Shown: positions 32,681 to 42,509 of the stretch, piece after piece
How the letters are laid out: each line of letters begins with the position of its first letter
How positions within the stretch are numbered: the first letter of the stretch is position 1
NCBI GenBank assembly: GCA_947502505.1
Contig: CANNAE010000002.1
Coordinates: forward strand, 186,001-250,000
Length of the DNA: 64,000 nucleotides
Origin: an uncultured Planococcus sp.
GTDB lineage: Bacteria; Bacillota; Bacilli; Bacillales_A; Planococcaceae
Direction: 5' to 3'
Notes under the pieces: model-generated
The model's input: only the letters and a program-made list of their open reading frames with translations
Told to the model about the DNA's origin: nothing
The model's database searches: none
Translations under genes and position numbers: made by a program

Positions 32681-32712
32681 AAAAAACCCGGCAGATGACT
32701 CCGCCGGGTTTT
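32681..32712 (-). terminator. Terminator of the LysM-3D gene
   Basis: The stem ACCCGGC/GCCGGGT is followed on the minus strand by a run of six T. Confidence 0.88.
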
Positions 32713-32714
32713 GC

Positions 32715-33275
32715 TTATTTTAGGATTTTGATTTTTACGTTTTTGCGTCCCCATTTAAGCGCTTGGCTTTGAGTTGGGATGAAGACGTCGATTTTATTGC
32801 CTTTGATTGCGCCGCCTGTATCGCCTGCGACTGCATAGCCATATCCTTCCACCCATACTTTCGTGCCGAGCGGGATGACTTTCGGGTCGACTGCGATTAC
32901 TTTAGCTCCCGGATTTTTCTTTAGGTTAATGCCGGTTCTTGTGATGCCTGAGCACCCTTTGCAATAAGCTGTATACGCTGTAGCCGAAACAGTGAATTCT
33001 TTCACTACTTTGTCAGTGCTTGAAGAAGTAGATGGTTTGGAGATGGTTTGCGCTGTTGTTTTTTTCAATTTTAATTGTTGTTTTGGGTAGATTAAGTTTG
33101 ATTTCAAACCGTTCCATGATTTTAGGTTATTGACGGAGACTTTCGTTTGTTGGGAGATCTTATAAAGCGTATCGCCGCTTTTAACTGTATATACATTTGA
33201 TGCTGCAGAAGTCGTAAGTGAAGTGCCTAGCAATAAAAGTAATGCCATTCCTAAAGCTGCCAATAATTTTTTCAA
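32715..33275 (-). CDS. Secreted LysM-3D domain cell-wall protein (YocH-like)
   Basis: The 186-residue exported protein has a signal peptide (residues 1-25, TTSAAS), one LysM peptidoglycan-binding module (VYTVKSGDTLYKISQQ...LIYPKQQLKL, about 28-71), a Ser/Thr linker and a C-terminal 3D domain (about 92-186) with the three conserved Asp residues in DPKVIPLG, AGDTGGAIKGNKIDVF. Bacillus YocH has the same type of layout with two LysM modules and is a muralytic or muropeptide-releasing protein. The start codon is TTG at 33275 behind AAGGGGATAGG. A WalR-type operator lies about 87 bases upstream, matching the known control of yocH. Confidence 0.9.
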   Translation of the reverse strand: MKKLLAALGMALLLLLGTSLTTSAASNVYTVKSGDTLYKISQQTKVSVNNLKSWNGLKSNLIYPKQQLKLKKTTAQTISKPSTSSSTDKVVKEFTVSATAYTAYCKGCSGITRTGINLKKNPGAKVIAVDPKVIPLGTKVWVEGYGYAVAGDTGGAIKGNKIDVFIPTQSQALKWGRKNVKIKILK

Positions 33276-33361
33276 GTTCCTATCCCCTTCGCGTATCGGA
33301 TAATTGCGCCTTGCGTAAATCGTCTGAAAGCTTGTTAGTAAAAATAAAATAGCACGGCAAG

Positions 33362-33378
33362 GTTACAATCATGTGACA
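33362..33378 (-). promoter_or_regulatory. Probable WalR binding site upstream of the LysM-3D gene
   Basis: On the minus strand TGTCAC-ATGAT-TGTAAC fits the WalR consensus TGTWAH-N5-TGTWAH with one mismatch. Confidence 0.6.
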
Positions 33379-33460
33379 GGCTTAGGCATTTTTGATTACA
33401 ATTGCACTTTTTTTCGTGACAAAAGAACTCATCTATAGAAATCGGCAGGCTTTGGCACAG

Positions 33461-33501
33461 AAAAAAGGCCCATTCCTGATTAGTCAATCTCAGGAATGGG
33501 C
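33461..33501 (-). terminator. Terminator of dbpA
   Basis: A perfect 12-bp stem (GCCCATTCCTGA with TCAGGAATGGGC) is followed on the minus strand by TTTTTT. Confidence 0.93.
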
Positions 33502-33507
33502 TTCTTA

Positions 33508-34953
33508 TTATTTCTTCGCTTTATGCACTTTCAAGGTTTTGCCTTTGATGGTTTTGTCTTTCATCGCCTTCAAGACATGCAGCCCTTTGCCATTCAAAAT
33601 ATCAATATACGTGACCGTATCCTGAATTTTGATGATGCCGATGTCTTCTGCCGTGATGCCGGGTATGCTGGTCAATGTCCCGACGAAATCGACAGCGCGG
33701 AGCTTTTTCTTTTTGCCTCCGTTGAAGTACAGCTTCATGATGTCTTGGTTGAGTACCGCCGCTTTGTGTTTCTTCGGCTTCTGGCGGCTCTCGATTTTGT
33801 CTTCAAATGCAGGTTTCGCCAAAGCGACCTGCTCTCTCGAAGGACGTTCGATGCGCCCAATTTCAAATCCTAAATAGTCTTCCGTTTCTTTCAGGAATTT
33901 ATCTTCAAACGGCGTGACGAATGAAATCGCCTTGCCGCTCTTGCCGGCACGGCCTGTGCGACCAGCCCGGTGGACATAGCTTTCTTTCTCGAGCGGGAAA
34001 TCGTAATTGATGACATGGGTGATGCCATCGATGTCGATGCCCCGCGCCGCGACATCTGTCGCCACTAAATAGCGGAACTCGCCGCGGCGGAAGTCATCCA
34101 TGACGCCGAAACGGTCTTCCTGGGTCATGCCGCCGTGCAATTGATCGCTTGTATAGAACAGGCGTTCAAGCCCTTCCGATACCGCGTCGACCTGGTCTTT
34201 CGTGCGGCAGAAAATAATGCAGCTGTCTGGGTTTTCCACTACGGTCATATCACGCAACAATTGAAATTTATCTTGTTCCTTGACGATGACGAGCGAATGC
34301 TCGATGCGCTCTTCCAAGGTGTCGGCTGCCTGGATGGCGATATAGCGCGGAGACTGCATGAAGTCACGCTGCAGCTTTTCCAGATGCACCGGGAAAGTCG
34401 CTGAAAACAGCATGGTCGTCCGTTTTTTCGGAAGCTGCTTAATGATCGATTCCACTTGTTCGATAAAACCCATATTGAGCATTTCATCAGCTTCATCAAG
34501 TACCAAATACTCGATTTTGTCGAGCTTCAAGGTGCCTTTTTCGATATGGTCGAGCACTCGTCCCGGCGTTCCGACGACGATATGGCATTTTTGCTTCAAT
34601 TCTTCCTTTTGATACGCAAAAGGATGCTTGCCGTAAATAGCGGCAGCTTTGATGCGCTTGAAGCGGCCAATATGGGTGATGTCTTCTTTGACCTGATCGG
34701 CAAGTTCGCGCGTCGGGGTCAAGACTAGCGCTTGCGGCTTGTTTTCATCCCAGTCGACAAGCTCGCATAATGGAATGCCGAATGCCGCGGTCTTGCCGCT
34801 GCCGGTCTGTGATTTGACGGTCAAATCGTGTTTTTCCAGTGCCGCCGGGATGACTTGCTGCTGTACTTCGGTTGCTTCTTGGTACCCCAGCCCTTCCAGC
34901 GCTTTTACGATCGGCTCGCTGATGCCGTAGTCTTTGAATTGTTTGGTGTTCAT
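33508..34953 (-). CDS. dbpA: ATP-dependent RNA helicase DbpA (YxiN)
   Basis: This 481-residue DEAD-box helicase has Walker A (SQTGSGKT, residues 48-55), PTRELA, TPGR, DEAD (in VLDEADEML), SAT and the C-terminal [10 protein letters not shown]. The last 75 residues ([21 protein letters not shown]... onward) form the DbpA RNA-binding domain, which in DbpA/YxiN recognises hairpin 92 of 23S rRNA and targets the enzyme to ribosome assembly. The size equals YxiN. Of two possible starts, ATG 34953 follows GAAGGAG. It is monocistronic. Confidence 0.95.
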   Translation of the reverse strand: MNTKQFKDYGISEPIVKALEGLGYQEATEVQQQVIPAALEKHDLTVKSQTGSGKTAAFGIPLCELVDWDENKPQALVLTPTRELADQVKEDITHIGRFKRIKAAAIYGKHPFAYQKEELKQKCHIVVGTPGRVLDHIEKGTLKLDKIEYLVLDEADEMLNMGFIEQVESIIKQLPKKRTTMLFSATFPVHLEKLQRDFMQSPRYIAIQAADTLEERIEHSLVIVKEQDKFQLLRDMTVVENPDSCIIFCRTKDQVDAVSEGLERLFYTSDQLHGGMTQEDRFGVMDDFRRGEFRYLVATDVAARGIDIDGITHVINYDFPLEKESYVHRAGRTGRAGKSGKAISFVTPFEDKFLKETEDYLGFEIGRIERPSREQVALAKPAFEDKIESRQKPKKHKAAVLNQDIMKLYFNGGKKKKLRAVDFVGTLTSIPGITAEDIGIIKIQDTVTYIDILNGKGLHVLKAMKDKTIKGKTLKVHKAKK

Positions 34954-35035
34954 AAGTTCTCCTTCTCCGTTCATCTGTCTTATTGTTTCATTATGGCACG
35001 GATCGGGCAGTTTTGCAGTTGAGCGATTATTGGCA

Positions 35036-36907
35036 TTATTGGTCGAGCAGGCTGACCGATACTTTCACATCGAGCGATTGGCTGCCGCCTCTGTAGACGC
35101 CTTGTACCGGGCTGACGTCGTTGTAATCGCGGCCGGCGCCGACCCGGATATGGTTTTCCAGCGCTTCGACATTATTGGTCGGATCGAGCCCGACCCAGCC
35201 GATGCCTGGCACCATGAATTCCACCCATGCATGACTTGCCGCATCGCCGACGAGCGCCGAATCTTCCCCTACGTATAAATAGCCGCTGACATAGCGCGCA
35301 GGGATATTTTTGTTGCGCAGGATTCCGAGCATGACGTGCGTAATGTCCTGGCAAACGCCTTTCTTCAAGTCGAACGATTCGCTCGCTTTGGTCGTGACAG
35401 TAGTCGACTCGCCGTCATAGGTGAAATGGTCGAAGACATACTCGGTTACATCGATCGCGTATTGAACCGGATTGTGCATCGCGCCAAGCTCGCGGTCGAC
35501 CAATTCCATTTGTTCAGGCGTAATGTACGTATAAGCGGTATTGCTCAAAAATGCCATATAATGCTCGGCAAACAATTGGGAGTGGAATATGATATTCATC
35601 TCTTTTGAATAATCGATGCGGTGGATGAACGGGCTTTTCTGGATGCTGACAATGGACGTCGATTTTACTTCCAGGTGCTGATGGTGTTCAGCAATGAAAA
35701 AGGTCTCGACATTATTGCCGAAAATATCCACATGCTCTTTCGTCAACGTAGCCGGTGTAATATCGGCCCGGTAGGATAGCAGGCGCTGGCATTCATCGGT
35801 TCTCGGTTTCAAGCGGATCGTGTTCATGCTTTGGTCTACAATTGTTTCGTAGTCAAAAATATTGGTATGCTCGATTTTGTATTTCATAGAAGTTATTCCT
35901 TTCATATCCATCCCTTGGGATTGGAACGCCATCGCCGTTTCCGCTTCGGGATCGGTCAAATAATAAGTGCTGGAGAAAATACGGCTGATTTCATTGCAGC
36001 CGTCCTGGAAACGATTCAGGAATTGCATCAATTCGTCTGAATCAAGAGATTCGATATTCGTTTCACTAAAGGAAGTCCGGACTTCATCGAGCTTGGCGTA
36101 CAATTCCCAGGAATAATGGGACACTTTGCCTCCTTCGAGTTCTTCGACGGCATCGCGCACATGGTCGAGGCAGTACCTGATCGATCTCGGGAAGTTTTTA
36201 TCCGAAATCAAGAAAGCCAATACATTTTTCGGCTCCATGTGCGGCGGGTTGCTTTTCAAGTAGGCATTATAGCCGTTGGTCATCCTGAGTGCGGCCAGCC
36301 AAAAATAATAATCATCGGTTTTTTCTTTTCGGACACGTTCCCGCGTACGTTCACAGACGACATTCAAGATGCGTGCCGTCTTTTCCGCCCGCTCGAGCCA
36401 TTTGGCGATTTTGATCATTTGGTACGCCACCCCACGGGACATCGAGGACTCGACAATTCCCTGGGAAATAAGTGTCGTCGTTTTGATGTTTTCCAAAAAT
36501 GCCCTCATGTCACGCACAGAACTGTTTTTCAAATCCATGTCTGAAAGCGCCAGATATGAGCGGTTCCACGTTTCCCAATAATCATCAGGGATATGGTCTC
36601 GGCTGATGCGGGCGTTTTCACGGACGACCATGGCACAGCTCGCGACTGAATTGGAATTTTCCTGCGCCATCGCTAAATATTGCACCAGTTCCGACTCTTC
36701 ATAGCCCGGGTTCGCTTTGATGCGGCGCATCGTTTCCGTTGAGTCGCAGATTTCAAAAATCAGCCGCCAATCCGAATCACGCACGAGTTCTTCATCGGCC
36801 GCTTCGATCATCTGCAGCAATTGCACGTCGAGGATGCGCGCATTGTTCTCCGCCCGCTCGACATTCCGGGACATCCAATACAGTGAATTTGCAACACGGC
36901 TTAACAT
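35036..36907 (-). CDS. Alpha-E domain fused to a transglutaminase-like protease domain
   Basis: The 623-residue protein joins two genes usually separate. Residues 1-320 form an alpha-E domain (DUF403; [26 protein letters not shown]). From residue 341 ([19 protein letters not shown]) a bacterial transglutaminase N-terminal domain and a transglutaminase core follow, with Cys519 (GVCQD), His559 (SHAWVE) and Asp575 (LDPTNN) as the triad. ATG 36907 directly follows the TAA of the upstream ATP-grasp gene. The start-like ATG at 35887 (residue 341) has AAAGGA nine bases before it, so a separate transglutaminase could also be made. These three domains form a conserved set linked to making or processing an unknown peptide; function is not established. 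Confidence 0.88.
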   Translation of the reverse strand: MLSRVANSLYWMSRNVERAENNARILDVQLLQMIEAADEELVRDSDWRLIFEICDSTETMRRIKANPGYEESELVQYLAMAQENSNSVASCAMVVRENARISRDHIPDDYWETWNRSYLALSDMDLKNSSVRDMRAFLENIKTTTLISQGIVESSMSRGVAYQMIKIAKWLERAEKTARILNVVCERTRERVRKEKTDDYYFWLAALRMTNGYNAYLKSNPPHMEPKNVLAFLISDKNFPRSIRYCLDHVRDAVEELEGGKVSHYSWELYAKLDEVRTSFSETNIESLDSDELMQFLNRFQDGCNEISRIFSSTYYLTDPEAETAMAFQSQGMDMKGITSMKYKIEHTNIFDYETIVDQSMNTIRLKPRTDECQRLLSYRADITPATLTKEHVDIFGNNVETFFIAEHHQHLEVKSTSIVSIQKSPFIHRIDYSKEMNIIFHSQLFAEHYMAFLSNTAYTYITPEQMELVDRELGAMHNPVQYAIDVTEYVFDHFTYDGESTTVTTKASESFDLKKGVCQDITHVMLGILRNKNIPARYVSGYLYVGEDSALVGDAASHAWVEFMVPGIGWVGLDPTNNVEALENHIRVGAGRDYNDVSPVQGVYRGGSQSLDVKVSVSLLDQ

Positions 36908-38365
36908 TTACGCATCCTCCCCTTCTTCTTTCTTTTTGAACACCCACGTATCTTTACCGCCGCCCCCTTGTGAAGAGTTGACGACAAGCGAGCCTTCTTT
37001 CAGCGCGACGCGGGATAAACCGCCAGGCAGAACATGCGTAGTTTCGCCTCTCATGACGAATACCCTTAGATCCACGTGGCACGGATAGAACTTATCTCCT
37101 TGATAGGCAGGGGCGCGGGATAGCTTGATCGTCGGCTGCGCAATGTATTGATGGGGCGTTTCAATGATTTTCTCCCTGAATTTTTCGATCAGTTCCTTCG
37201 AGGCATGCGGGCCGACTAGCATGTCATAGCCACCGGATGCCCCTACGTTTTTGACAACGAGCTCTTCTAGATGCTCGAGTACCCATTCCCGATCTTCAGG
37301 CTTATCAAGCAAATATGTTTTCACATTGTCGATGATCGGTTCTTCTTTCAAATAAAAACGGATCATTTCCGGCACATACGCATAGATCGCCTTATCATCC
37401 GCGACGCCATTTCCGACAGAATTCAAAATGGCGACCTTGCCTTTTCGGTACGCTTCCATCACGCCGCGTACCCCAAGTGCAGAATCTTCGCGGAAGGATT
37501 CCGGATCCAAAAAGTCGTCGTCGATGCGGCGGTAGATGATGTCAACGCGTTTTAACCCCCGGATCGATTTCATATAGACGATGTCATTTCGGACGACCAG
37601 GTCGCGCCCTTCGACAAGGTCCATGCCCATTTGCTGTGCCAGGAAGACGTGATCGTAATAAGCCGAGTTGTACATGCCTGGCGTCAATAGCACCGCAAAC
37701 GGTTTTTCCTTTCTGCCTTTCGGGGCATGATCCAAAATGGCGTCATGCAGGAAGCTCATCTGATGCTCGAGCGTCCTCACCGAATGGTTGACGAAAAACT
37801 CAGGGTATACTTGGCGCATGACGTAGCGGTTCTGGTAAACATAAGAAAGTCCGGACGGGTTGCGCAAATTGTCTTCAAGGACATGGTATTTCCCATTCTC
37901 ATCGCGGATCAAGTCGATTCCAGCCAGGAAAATATGGTTGCTGAGCGGAATGTCGACGCCTTGCATCTGCTGCTCGTAATAATAGGGATTGTCCTCGACC
38001 AGATGCCGCGGGACAATGCCCGCTTCGATGATCTGTTGATCGTGGTAGACATCGTCCAGGAAACGATTCAATGCTTCCGCCCGCTGGGTCATGCCTTTTT
38101 CGACGACTTCCCATTCTTCCGGCGGAATGATGATCGGGACAAAGTCGAACGGCATCGTACGTTCGGTGCCGACATTGTTATGGTAGACGGTGAAAGTGAT
38201 GCCTTGGCGAAGAAACGACAACTGCGCCGTCTCGTGCTTTTCCTTTAGTTCCTCATTTGAAAATCGCTTGATCACTTCATGGAACATTTCATAATGGGCT
38301 TTCGGTTTTCCATCAGGCGTAAACATTTCATCAAAAAACGGACTGGTTTGATAGTCTTTAAACAC
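36908..38365 (-). CDS. Circularly permuted ATP-grasp protein (COOH-NH2 ligase-like)
   Basis: The 485-residue protein belongs to the circularly permuted ATP-grasp type 2 family (formerly DUF404/DUF407). Hallmarks are PFDFVPIIIPPEEWEVVEKGMTQRAEALNRFLDDVYHDQQI, HVLEDNLRNPSGLSYVYQNR, VDIIYRRIDDDFLDP, and the nucleotide-binding VVKNVGASGGYDMLVGP. ATP-grasp enzymes join a carboxylate to an amine through an acyl phosphate, and this subgroup is predicted to form peptide-like bonds. It is the first gene of a two-gene operon with the alpha-E-transglutaminase fusion. Substrates are unknown. Confidence 0.9.
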   Translation of the reverse strand: MFKDYQTSPFFDEMFTPDGKPKAHYEMFHEVIKRFSNEELKEKHETAQLSFLRQGITFTVYHNNVGTERTMPFDFVPIIIPPEEWEVVEKGMTQRAEALNRFLDDVYHDQQIIEAGIVPRHLVEDNPYYYEQQMQGVDIPLSNHIFLAGIDLIRDENGKYHVLEDNLRNPSGLSYVYQNRYVMRQVYPEFFVNHSVRTLEHQMSFLHDAILDHAPKGRKEKPFAVLLTPGMYNSAYYDHVFLAQQMGMDLVEGRDLVVRNDIVYMKSIRGLKRVDIIYRRIDDDFLDPESFREDSALGVRGVMEAYRKGKVAILNSVGNGVADDKAIYAYVPEMIRFYLKEEPIIDNVKTYLLDKPEDREWVLEHLEELVVKNVGASGGYDMLVGPHASKELIEKFREKIIETPHQYIAQPTIKLSRAPAYQGDKFYPCHVDLRVFVMRGETTHVLPGGLSRVALKEGSLVVNSSQGGGGKDTWVFKKKEEGEDA

Positions 38366-38454
38366 GTGGCCGAACCCCCTCTATTAAGAATGCCGCCAGT
38401 AAATTCCGCTGATTTTTAAAAGATATGAATTTTCTGTCTACTGGAGGGAAAGAA

Positions 38455-38482
38455 AAAGCCATGCCCATGCTCGGCATAGCTG
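38455..38482 (-). terminator. Terminator of the YtxH-like gene
   Basis: The stem AGCCATGCC/GGCATAGCT (38457-38481, one G-U pair) is followed on the minus strand by TTTTTCTTT. Confidence 0.75.
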
Positions 38483-38506
38483 TTCTTTGTTCTATTATAA
38501 CTGAAG

Positions 38507-39049
38507 TTATTTGTTCATGTTTTCGTCATTTGAATTTTTGTCAGAATTTGAGCTTTTTTCCGGATGCTTTTTCAACGATTCAGCATAATTTGTGCTGCCG
38601 CCGAATGCGCCGCCGCTTGGGCTGTCGGTATCCGAAGAAGAAGGAGTGGATGCAGCGCTAGCTTTGCTTTCTGAAGAAGCTGATTGGCCTGCTTGTGAAC
38701 CCGGGCCTTGTGTCTCGCCAACTTCGTCTTGGACAGTCTGGTTCGCTTTATCGAGCGCGTCTTTTTCCTTGTCCATCATTTGCTGCTGTTTTTCGATCGT
38801 CGTCTTGACCGTGTCGACCGCTTTATTGATATGCGGCTTGACTTTATCGACCATTCCGCCCGATTGTTCATTGAAGCGGTCTAGGTTTTTCTTAATGTTT
38901 TCCTTAATGTCAGCTGTGCTTGTCGATGAACCGCCTGCGTTTTGCGTGCTGCCAGTTTCCGATTTTTTCTGTGTCATTGCCGCCCCGATTGCCGCCCCTA
39001 CTCCAAGCAATACGAGCTTGCTGAAAAATCCGCCTGATTTTCTTGCCAT
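38507..39049 (-). CDS. YtxH-like membrane-anchored low-complexity protein
   Basis: The 180-residue protein has one N-terminal hydrophobic segment (FSKLVLLGVGAAIGAAMT, about residues 9-26), then a helical amphipathic region (residues 50-100) and a Ser/Gly/Asp-rich tail that is probably disordered. This is the style of YtxH/general-stress membrane proteins. AAGGAGGAG precedes ATG 39049. It has its own terminator and is therefore not part of the ATP-grasp operon downstream. Function unknown. Confidence 0.75.
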   Translation of the reverse strand: MARKSGGFFSKLVLLGVGAAIGAAMTQKKSETGSTQNAGGSSTSTADIKENIKKNLDRFNEQSGGMVDKVKPHINKAVDTVKTTIEKQQQMMDKEKDALDKANQTVQDEVGETQGPGSQAGQSASSESKASAASTPSSSDTDSPSGGAFGGSTNYAESLKKHPEKSSNSDKNSNDENMNK

Positions 39050-39137
39050 GTGATGCTCTCCTCCTTCATTTGATAAAACTTAGTGTAGTAAGTATAGACG
39101 GAATTGCCTATTTTCAAACATTCTTTTCCTAAAAAGG

Positions 39138-39168
39138 AAAAGGACGCCTTTATGAGATGGCGTCCTTT
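39138..39168 (-). terminator. Terminator of the cupin-HD-GYP gene
   Basis: The stem AAAGGACGCC/GGCGTCCTTT overlaps the stop codon and is followed by a T-rich minus-strand tail. Confidence 0.88.
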
Positions 39169-40081
39169 ACGGTGTATCTATTAATTTGCCTTCTTCTAAC
39201 AATACTTGCTTGAATGCTTTCACGACGTCTTCATCATATTGGATGCCGATCAGCCGCTCAAGTTCGTCCATCGCATATTCAGCCGTGAATGCAGAACGGT
39301 ATGCCCGGTCTTCTGTCATCGCGTCAAAAGTGTCGCACACACCGATGATTTTTGCTTCTACGAGGATCTCATCCCCTTTTAAGCCGAATGGGTATCCCCG
39401 CCCGTTCACGCGTTCGTGATGTTGTTCGACGATGTCGGCGATATCTTTATATGGGGTGTCGCGGATCATATCGGCGCCGTCTCCTGGGTGTTTTTTCACC
39501 AAATCGAATTCCGTGTCCGTCAGTTTGGAAGGCTTTTTCAAGACTTCTTCAGGAATATTGATTTTACCGATGTCGTGGAGGAGGGATGCCAAAAACAATG
39601 ACTCTGTCCGACCTCTTGTCAACTTCATTTTGGATGCCGTCTTGATCGCATAGCCAGCCACACGAGAGCTGTGATTGAATGTGTAGCGATCTTTATGCTC
39701 GACTTTTTCGCCGATTTTCCTTAAATCCGCGATCATCTTGCTGGCGTATTGAAAGACCGGAAAATTTGAAACGGACAATAACACAACGGTTTCTACAACA
39801 GTGAAATTCACAGGGGATTCTAGTTCTTTGCATGAAAAGAAGTCATCTTTGCCGAGTCGAACTTGATCTCCTTCAATTTCAGCCAGTATCTCTCCATCTA
39901 GTACGTAATAGAATTCATGAGCCTCGGCGGCTTCGCCCGGAATCAAAATAAAAGTATTATCTTTTAAAATGGTTTGCTTCATCAGTTCCAAACCATTCCC
40001 TCTCCCCAGTAAAGAAAGAGTGGTAGCATCATTTTCAACTTTTTCCAGATGATTTCCTTTTAATATATCCAAGCCTTTCAC
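39167..40081 (-). CDS. Cupin-sensor HD-GYP phosphohydrolase
   Basis: The 304-residue protein has an N-terminal cupin-like beta barrel (about residues 30-105; GEAAEAHEFYYVLDGEILAEIEG), a linker helix and a C-terminal HD-GYP domain with HDIGK (about 168-172), HHERVNGRGYP (about 219-229) and CDTFDAMTEDRAYR. HD-GYP enzymes hydrolyse cyclic di-GMP or related cyclic dinucleotides; the residues match an active enzyme. The cupin part probably senses a small ligand and tunes activity. The start codon is GTG at 40081, behind GGGGATG; no membrane segment is seen. It stands alone. Confidence 0.9.
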   Translation of the reverse strand: MKGLDILKGNHLEKVENDATTLSLLGRGNGLELMKQTILKDNTFILIPGEAAEAHEFYYVLDGEILAEIEGDQVRLGKDDFFSCKELESPVNFTVVETVVLLSVSNFPVFQYASKMIADLRKIGEKVEHKDRYTFNHSSRVAGYAIKTASKMKLTRGRTESLFLASLLHDIGKINIPEEVLKKPSKLTDTEFDLVKKHPGDGADMIRDTPYKDIADIVEQHHERVNGRGYPFGLKGDEILVEAKIIGVCDTFDAMTEDRAYRSAFTAEYAMDELERLIGIQYDEDVVKAFKQVLLEEGKLIDTP

Positions 40082-40103
40082 AAATTCACATCCCCTGAAA
40101 TAT

Positions 40104-40136
40104 AAAAAATGAGAGTAAGGTTTCCTCTACTCTCAT
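40104..40136 (-). terminator. Terminator of the secreted coiled-coil protein gene
   Basis: The stem ATGAGAGTA/TACTCTCAT is followed on the minus strand by TTTTTTATA. Confidence 0.85.
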
Positions 40137-40168
40137 ACTACTCTTTTTATTAATTATCTACAATATGC

Positions 40169-40639
40169 TTACCAAGAAACCACAATAATAGGGTCAATTT
40201 TAGCAGTTTTGTCTGCAAAATCTTCTTCGACCAAGACGATATCTGCGACAATTCCTGAAGCAGTTGCGCGTTCAATTCCTTCTAATGTAATCTCTTCAGC
40301 TTTTTCCTGCAATTCCTTGATCAATTGGGAGATTTCTTCTTCGTAGTTTGCTGTTAGTTCTGCTTGTTTTGCTTCATCCTCTTCAGAAGATAATTTATTG
40401 ATATATTCTTCATGCAATTCAGCCGCTTTTTCTTGGTTTTTTACAATTTCAGCTTCGATTTTTGCATTTACGCTATTGATGTCTTTGATAGTTGCCTGGA
40501 CTTCATCACTCATTCCTTCCTCGATTTCATAGTACGGGACTTCTGATACGACGAGCAACTCTTCTGCAAAAGCTCCTGTGCCTAGTGACAAAATCATCAA
40601 GAATGAAAAAATGACCGCTGCAATACTTTTCTTAAACAT
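40169..40639 (-). CDS. Secreted helical protein of unknown function
   Basis: This 156-residue protein has a clear signal peptide (MFKKSIAAVIFSFLMILSLGTGAFA, cleavage after residue 25). The mature part is acidic and consists largely of one long coiled-coil-like stretch (about residues 45-115, KIEAEIVKNQEKAAELHEEY onward) ending in a short beta-rich tail (IVADIVLVEEDFADKTAKIDPIIVVSW). I do not recognise the family. GGGGGAAG precedes ATG 40639. It is AT-richer in codon choice than its neighbours, which could reflect recent arrival or low expression. Confidence 0.75.
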   Translation of the reverse strand: MFKKSIAAVIFSFLMILSLGTGAFAEELLVVSEVPYYEIEEGMSDEVQATIKDINSVNAKIEAEIVKNQEKAAELHEEYINKLSSEEDEAKQAELTANYEEEISQLIKELQEKAEEITLEGIERATASGIVADIVLVEEDFADKTAKIDPIIVVSW

Positions 40640-40930
40640 TTAACTTCCCCCTGACTGTTAGTTGAGTTCCTTGGATTGCGAGTACCTATTGCGACCATAT
40701 TCTAGTTTTACAATAGCCCTACAACAAATAGTATATATAAACCAGGACTTTCGCACAACAGGAATGTAAAAATTAACAAAAAATAAATATTTATATTTTC
40801 TGAAAAATATTAAGTTGCTAAACGATACACTTAACATGCTGCAAAATATGTATTTAGACTTATAAAAGCCCCTTTACTAAACAGCCCCTATATTTACTAG
40901 TTCATTTACAGCGAATTCTTTGTACTTATA
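40640..40930. other. AT-rich intergenic stretch without a gene
   Basis: Bases 40640-40930 hold a plausible minus-strand promoter for the secreted protein (TTGTTG, 17 bases, TAGAAT on the minus strand near 40698-40726). Otherwise they are featureless AT-rich sequence. No conserved frame or repeat was seen. Confidence 0.5.
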
Positions 40931-40967
40931 AAAAAGAGCCCGCAGCTGTCATGTGCGGACTCTTTTT
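40931..40967 (-). terminator. Terminator of gltBD
   Basis: A 14-bp stem with one mismatch (AAAAAGAGCCCGCA/TGCGGACTCTTTTT) lies just after the gltD stop. Confidence 0.9.
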
Positions 40968-40979
40968 ATTAGCTCATAG

Positions 40980-42467
40980 TTAAGGCAAAACGGTCGCGCC
41001 CATCAAATAGCGGTCGCATTCTCTTGCTGCTTCACGGCCTTCATTGATCGCCCAAACGATCAAGCTCTGGCCTCTGCGCATATCGCCTGCCGCAAAAATT
41101 CCTTCGACATTCGTGCGGTAATCGCCGTATTCTGCTTTGACGCGTGAATTGGCGTGCGTCTCCACATTCAATTGGTCGATCAGCATCTGTTCCGGCCCGC
41201 TGAAACCGATAGCGATCAGGATCAAATCCGCTTTCCATACTTTTTCCGTGCCCGGGATTTCTTCACGGATGCGGTTGCCTTGCTCGTCGATTTTCAGCTT
41301 GACGTTAACAGTATGGACTTCTTTGACATGGCCGTTTTCGTCGCCGACGAATTTCTTCGTCATAACTGCATAGGCACGCGGGTCATCGCCGAACGTCGCC
41401 GCTGCTTCTTTATGGCCGTACTCTACACGGTGCACTTTGGGATATTGCGGCCAAGGATTGCCTTTTTCGTCGCGGATCGCGCCTTTTTGGTCATAGACAT
41501 CGAACTGCACGAGGCTCTTGCAGCCATGGCGTACGGAGGTGGCGAGACAGTCTGTTCCTGTATCCCCGCCGCCGATGACGATGACGTCTTTTCCTTTTGC
41601 CGAAATATAATTGCCGTCTTCCAAATCGGAGTCAAGCAAGCTCTTGGTGCTGGCATGGAGGAAGTCCATCGCAAAATGCACGCCTTCCAAATCGCGCCCT
41701 TCGACATCGATATTGCGGTGGACCGTTGCGCCGGTCGCCATGATGACCGAATCGAAGTTATCGCGCAATTCCGTTGCAGGGTAGTTTTTGCCGACTTCGA
41801 CATTCGTCACGAACGTGATGCCTTCCTGTTCAAGGATCTTGACGCGGCGCATGACCATGTCGTACGGCAATTTCATCTCTGGAATGCCGTAAGTCAGCAA
41901 TCCGCCGATCCGGTCGCTTTTCTCGAAGACGGTTACCGCATGGCCCGCTTTGTTCAATTGGGCTGCCGCTGCAAGGCCAGCCGGTCCCGATCCGACCACA
42001 GCCACTCTTTTGCCGGTGCGCTGTTTTGGCGGCTCTGGAACGACCCAGCCTTCCGCAAATCCGCGTTCGATGATCGATCTCTCAACCGTACGAATCGCAA
42101 CAGAGGGTTCATTAATGCCAAGAACGCATGCCCCCTCACACGGCGCCGGACAAGCGACACCGGTGAATTCAGGGAAGTTATTCTTCAAATGTTCGCGGTG
42201 AAGCGCTTCTTTCCATTGGCCGCGGTAAACGAGATCATTCCATTCAGGAATCAAATGGTTGACCGGGCATCCAGTCGTGCCGTTGTCAAGATCCATGCCA
42301 GTCTGGCAAGTCGGGACGCCACAATCCATGCAGCGTGCCCCTTGCTTTTGTACTTCCTGTTCAGATAGCGGAATCGTATAATCTTTCCAATCACGCGTTC
42401 GCTGTGCCGGGTCGCGTTCTTTTACAGTCTGACGGTCATATTCCATAAATCCGGTTATCTTCCCCAT
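40980..42467 (-). CDS. gltD: Glutamate synthase (NADPH) small subunit
   Basis: The 495-residue flavoprotein has an N-terminal region with cysteines that coordinate two 4Fe-4S clusters ([32 protein letters not shown], about residues 47-110), an FAD site ([22 protein letters not shown], about 153-174) and an NADPH site ([22 protein letters not shown], about 286-307). It feeds NADPH electrons to the large subunit for the reductive amidation of 2-oxoglutarate with glutamine. It lies 42 bases downstream of the large subunit gene. In Bacillus this subunit is called GltB. Confidence 0.96.
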   Translation of the reverse strand: MGKITGFMEYDRQTVKERDPAQRTRDWKDYTIPLSEQEVQKQGARCMDCGVPTCQTGMDLDNGTTGCPVNHLIPEWNDLVYRGQWKEALHREHLKNNFPEFTGVACPAPCEGACVLGINEPSVAIRTVERSIIERGFAEGWVVPEPPKQRTGKRVAVVGSGPAGLAAAAQLNKAGHAVTVFEKSDRIGGLLTYGIPEMKLPYDMVMRRVKILEQEGITFVTNVEVGKNYPATELRDNFDSVIMATGATVHRNIDVEGRDLEGVHFAMDFLHASTKSLLDSDLEDGNYISAKGKDVIVIGGGDTGTDCLATSVRHGCKSLVQFDVYDQKGAIRDEKGNPWPQYPKVHRVEYGHKEAAATFGDDPRAYAVMTKKFVGDENGHVKEVHTVNVKLKIDEQGNRIREEIPGTEKVWKADLILIAIGFSGPEQMLIDQLNVETHANSRVKAEYGDYRTNVEGIFAAGDMRRGQSLIVWAINEGREAARECDRYLMGATVLP

Positions 42468-42509
42468 CGTTTCCCTCCAGTTCGCGTATTTGCCAAGCTC
42501 TTCACGCTA

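Larger units (their letters stand above)
31851..32714. other. 864-bp gene-free stretch with tandem structured repeats and an orphan terminator
   Basis: From the crtN-like start the stretch holds the operon promoter region (31851-31947). A possible plus-strand promoter follows (TTGGAC 31948-31953, 17-base spacer, TATTAG 31971-31976). Two tandem repeat units (32061-32310 and 32311-32556) come next. A plus-strand terminator (32621-32650) and a minus-strand terminator (32681-32712) close the stretch. Two short open frames inside the repeats show no family and are judged chance frames. Confidence 0.7.

Noticed and set aside
41154..42368. A 404-codon plus-strand open frame opposite gltD
   Set aside because: Antisense shadow of a conserved gene; no motifs and no plausible ribosome binding site.
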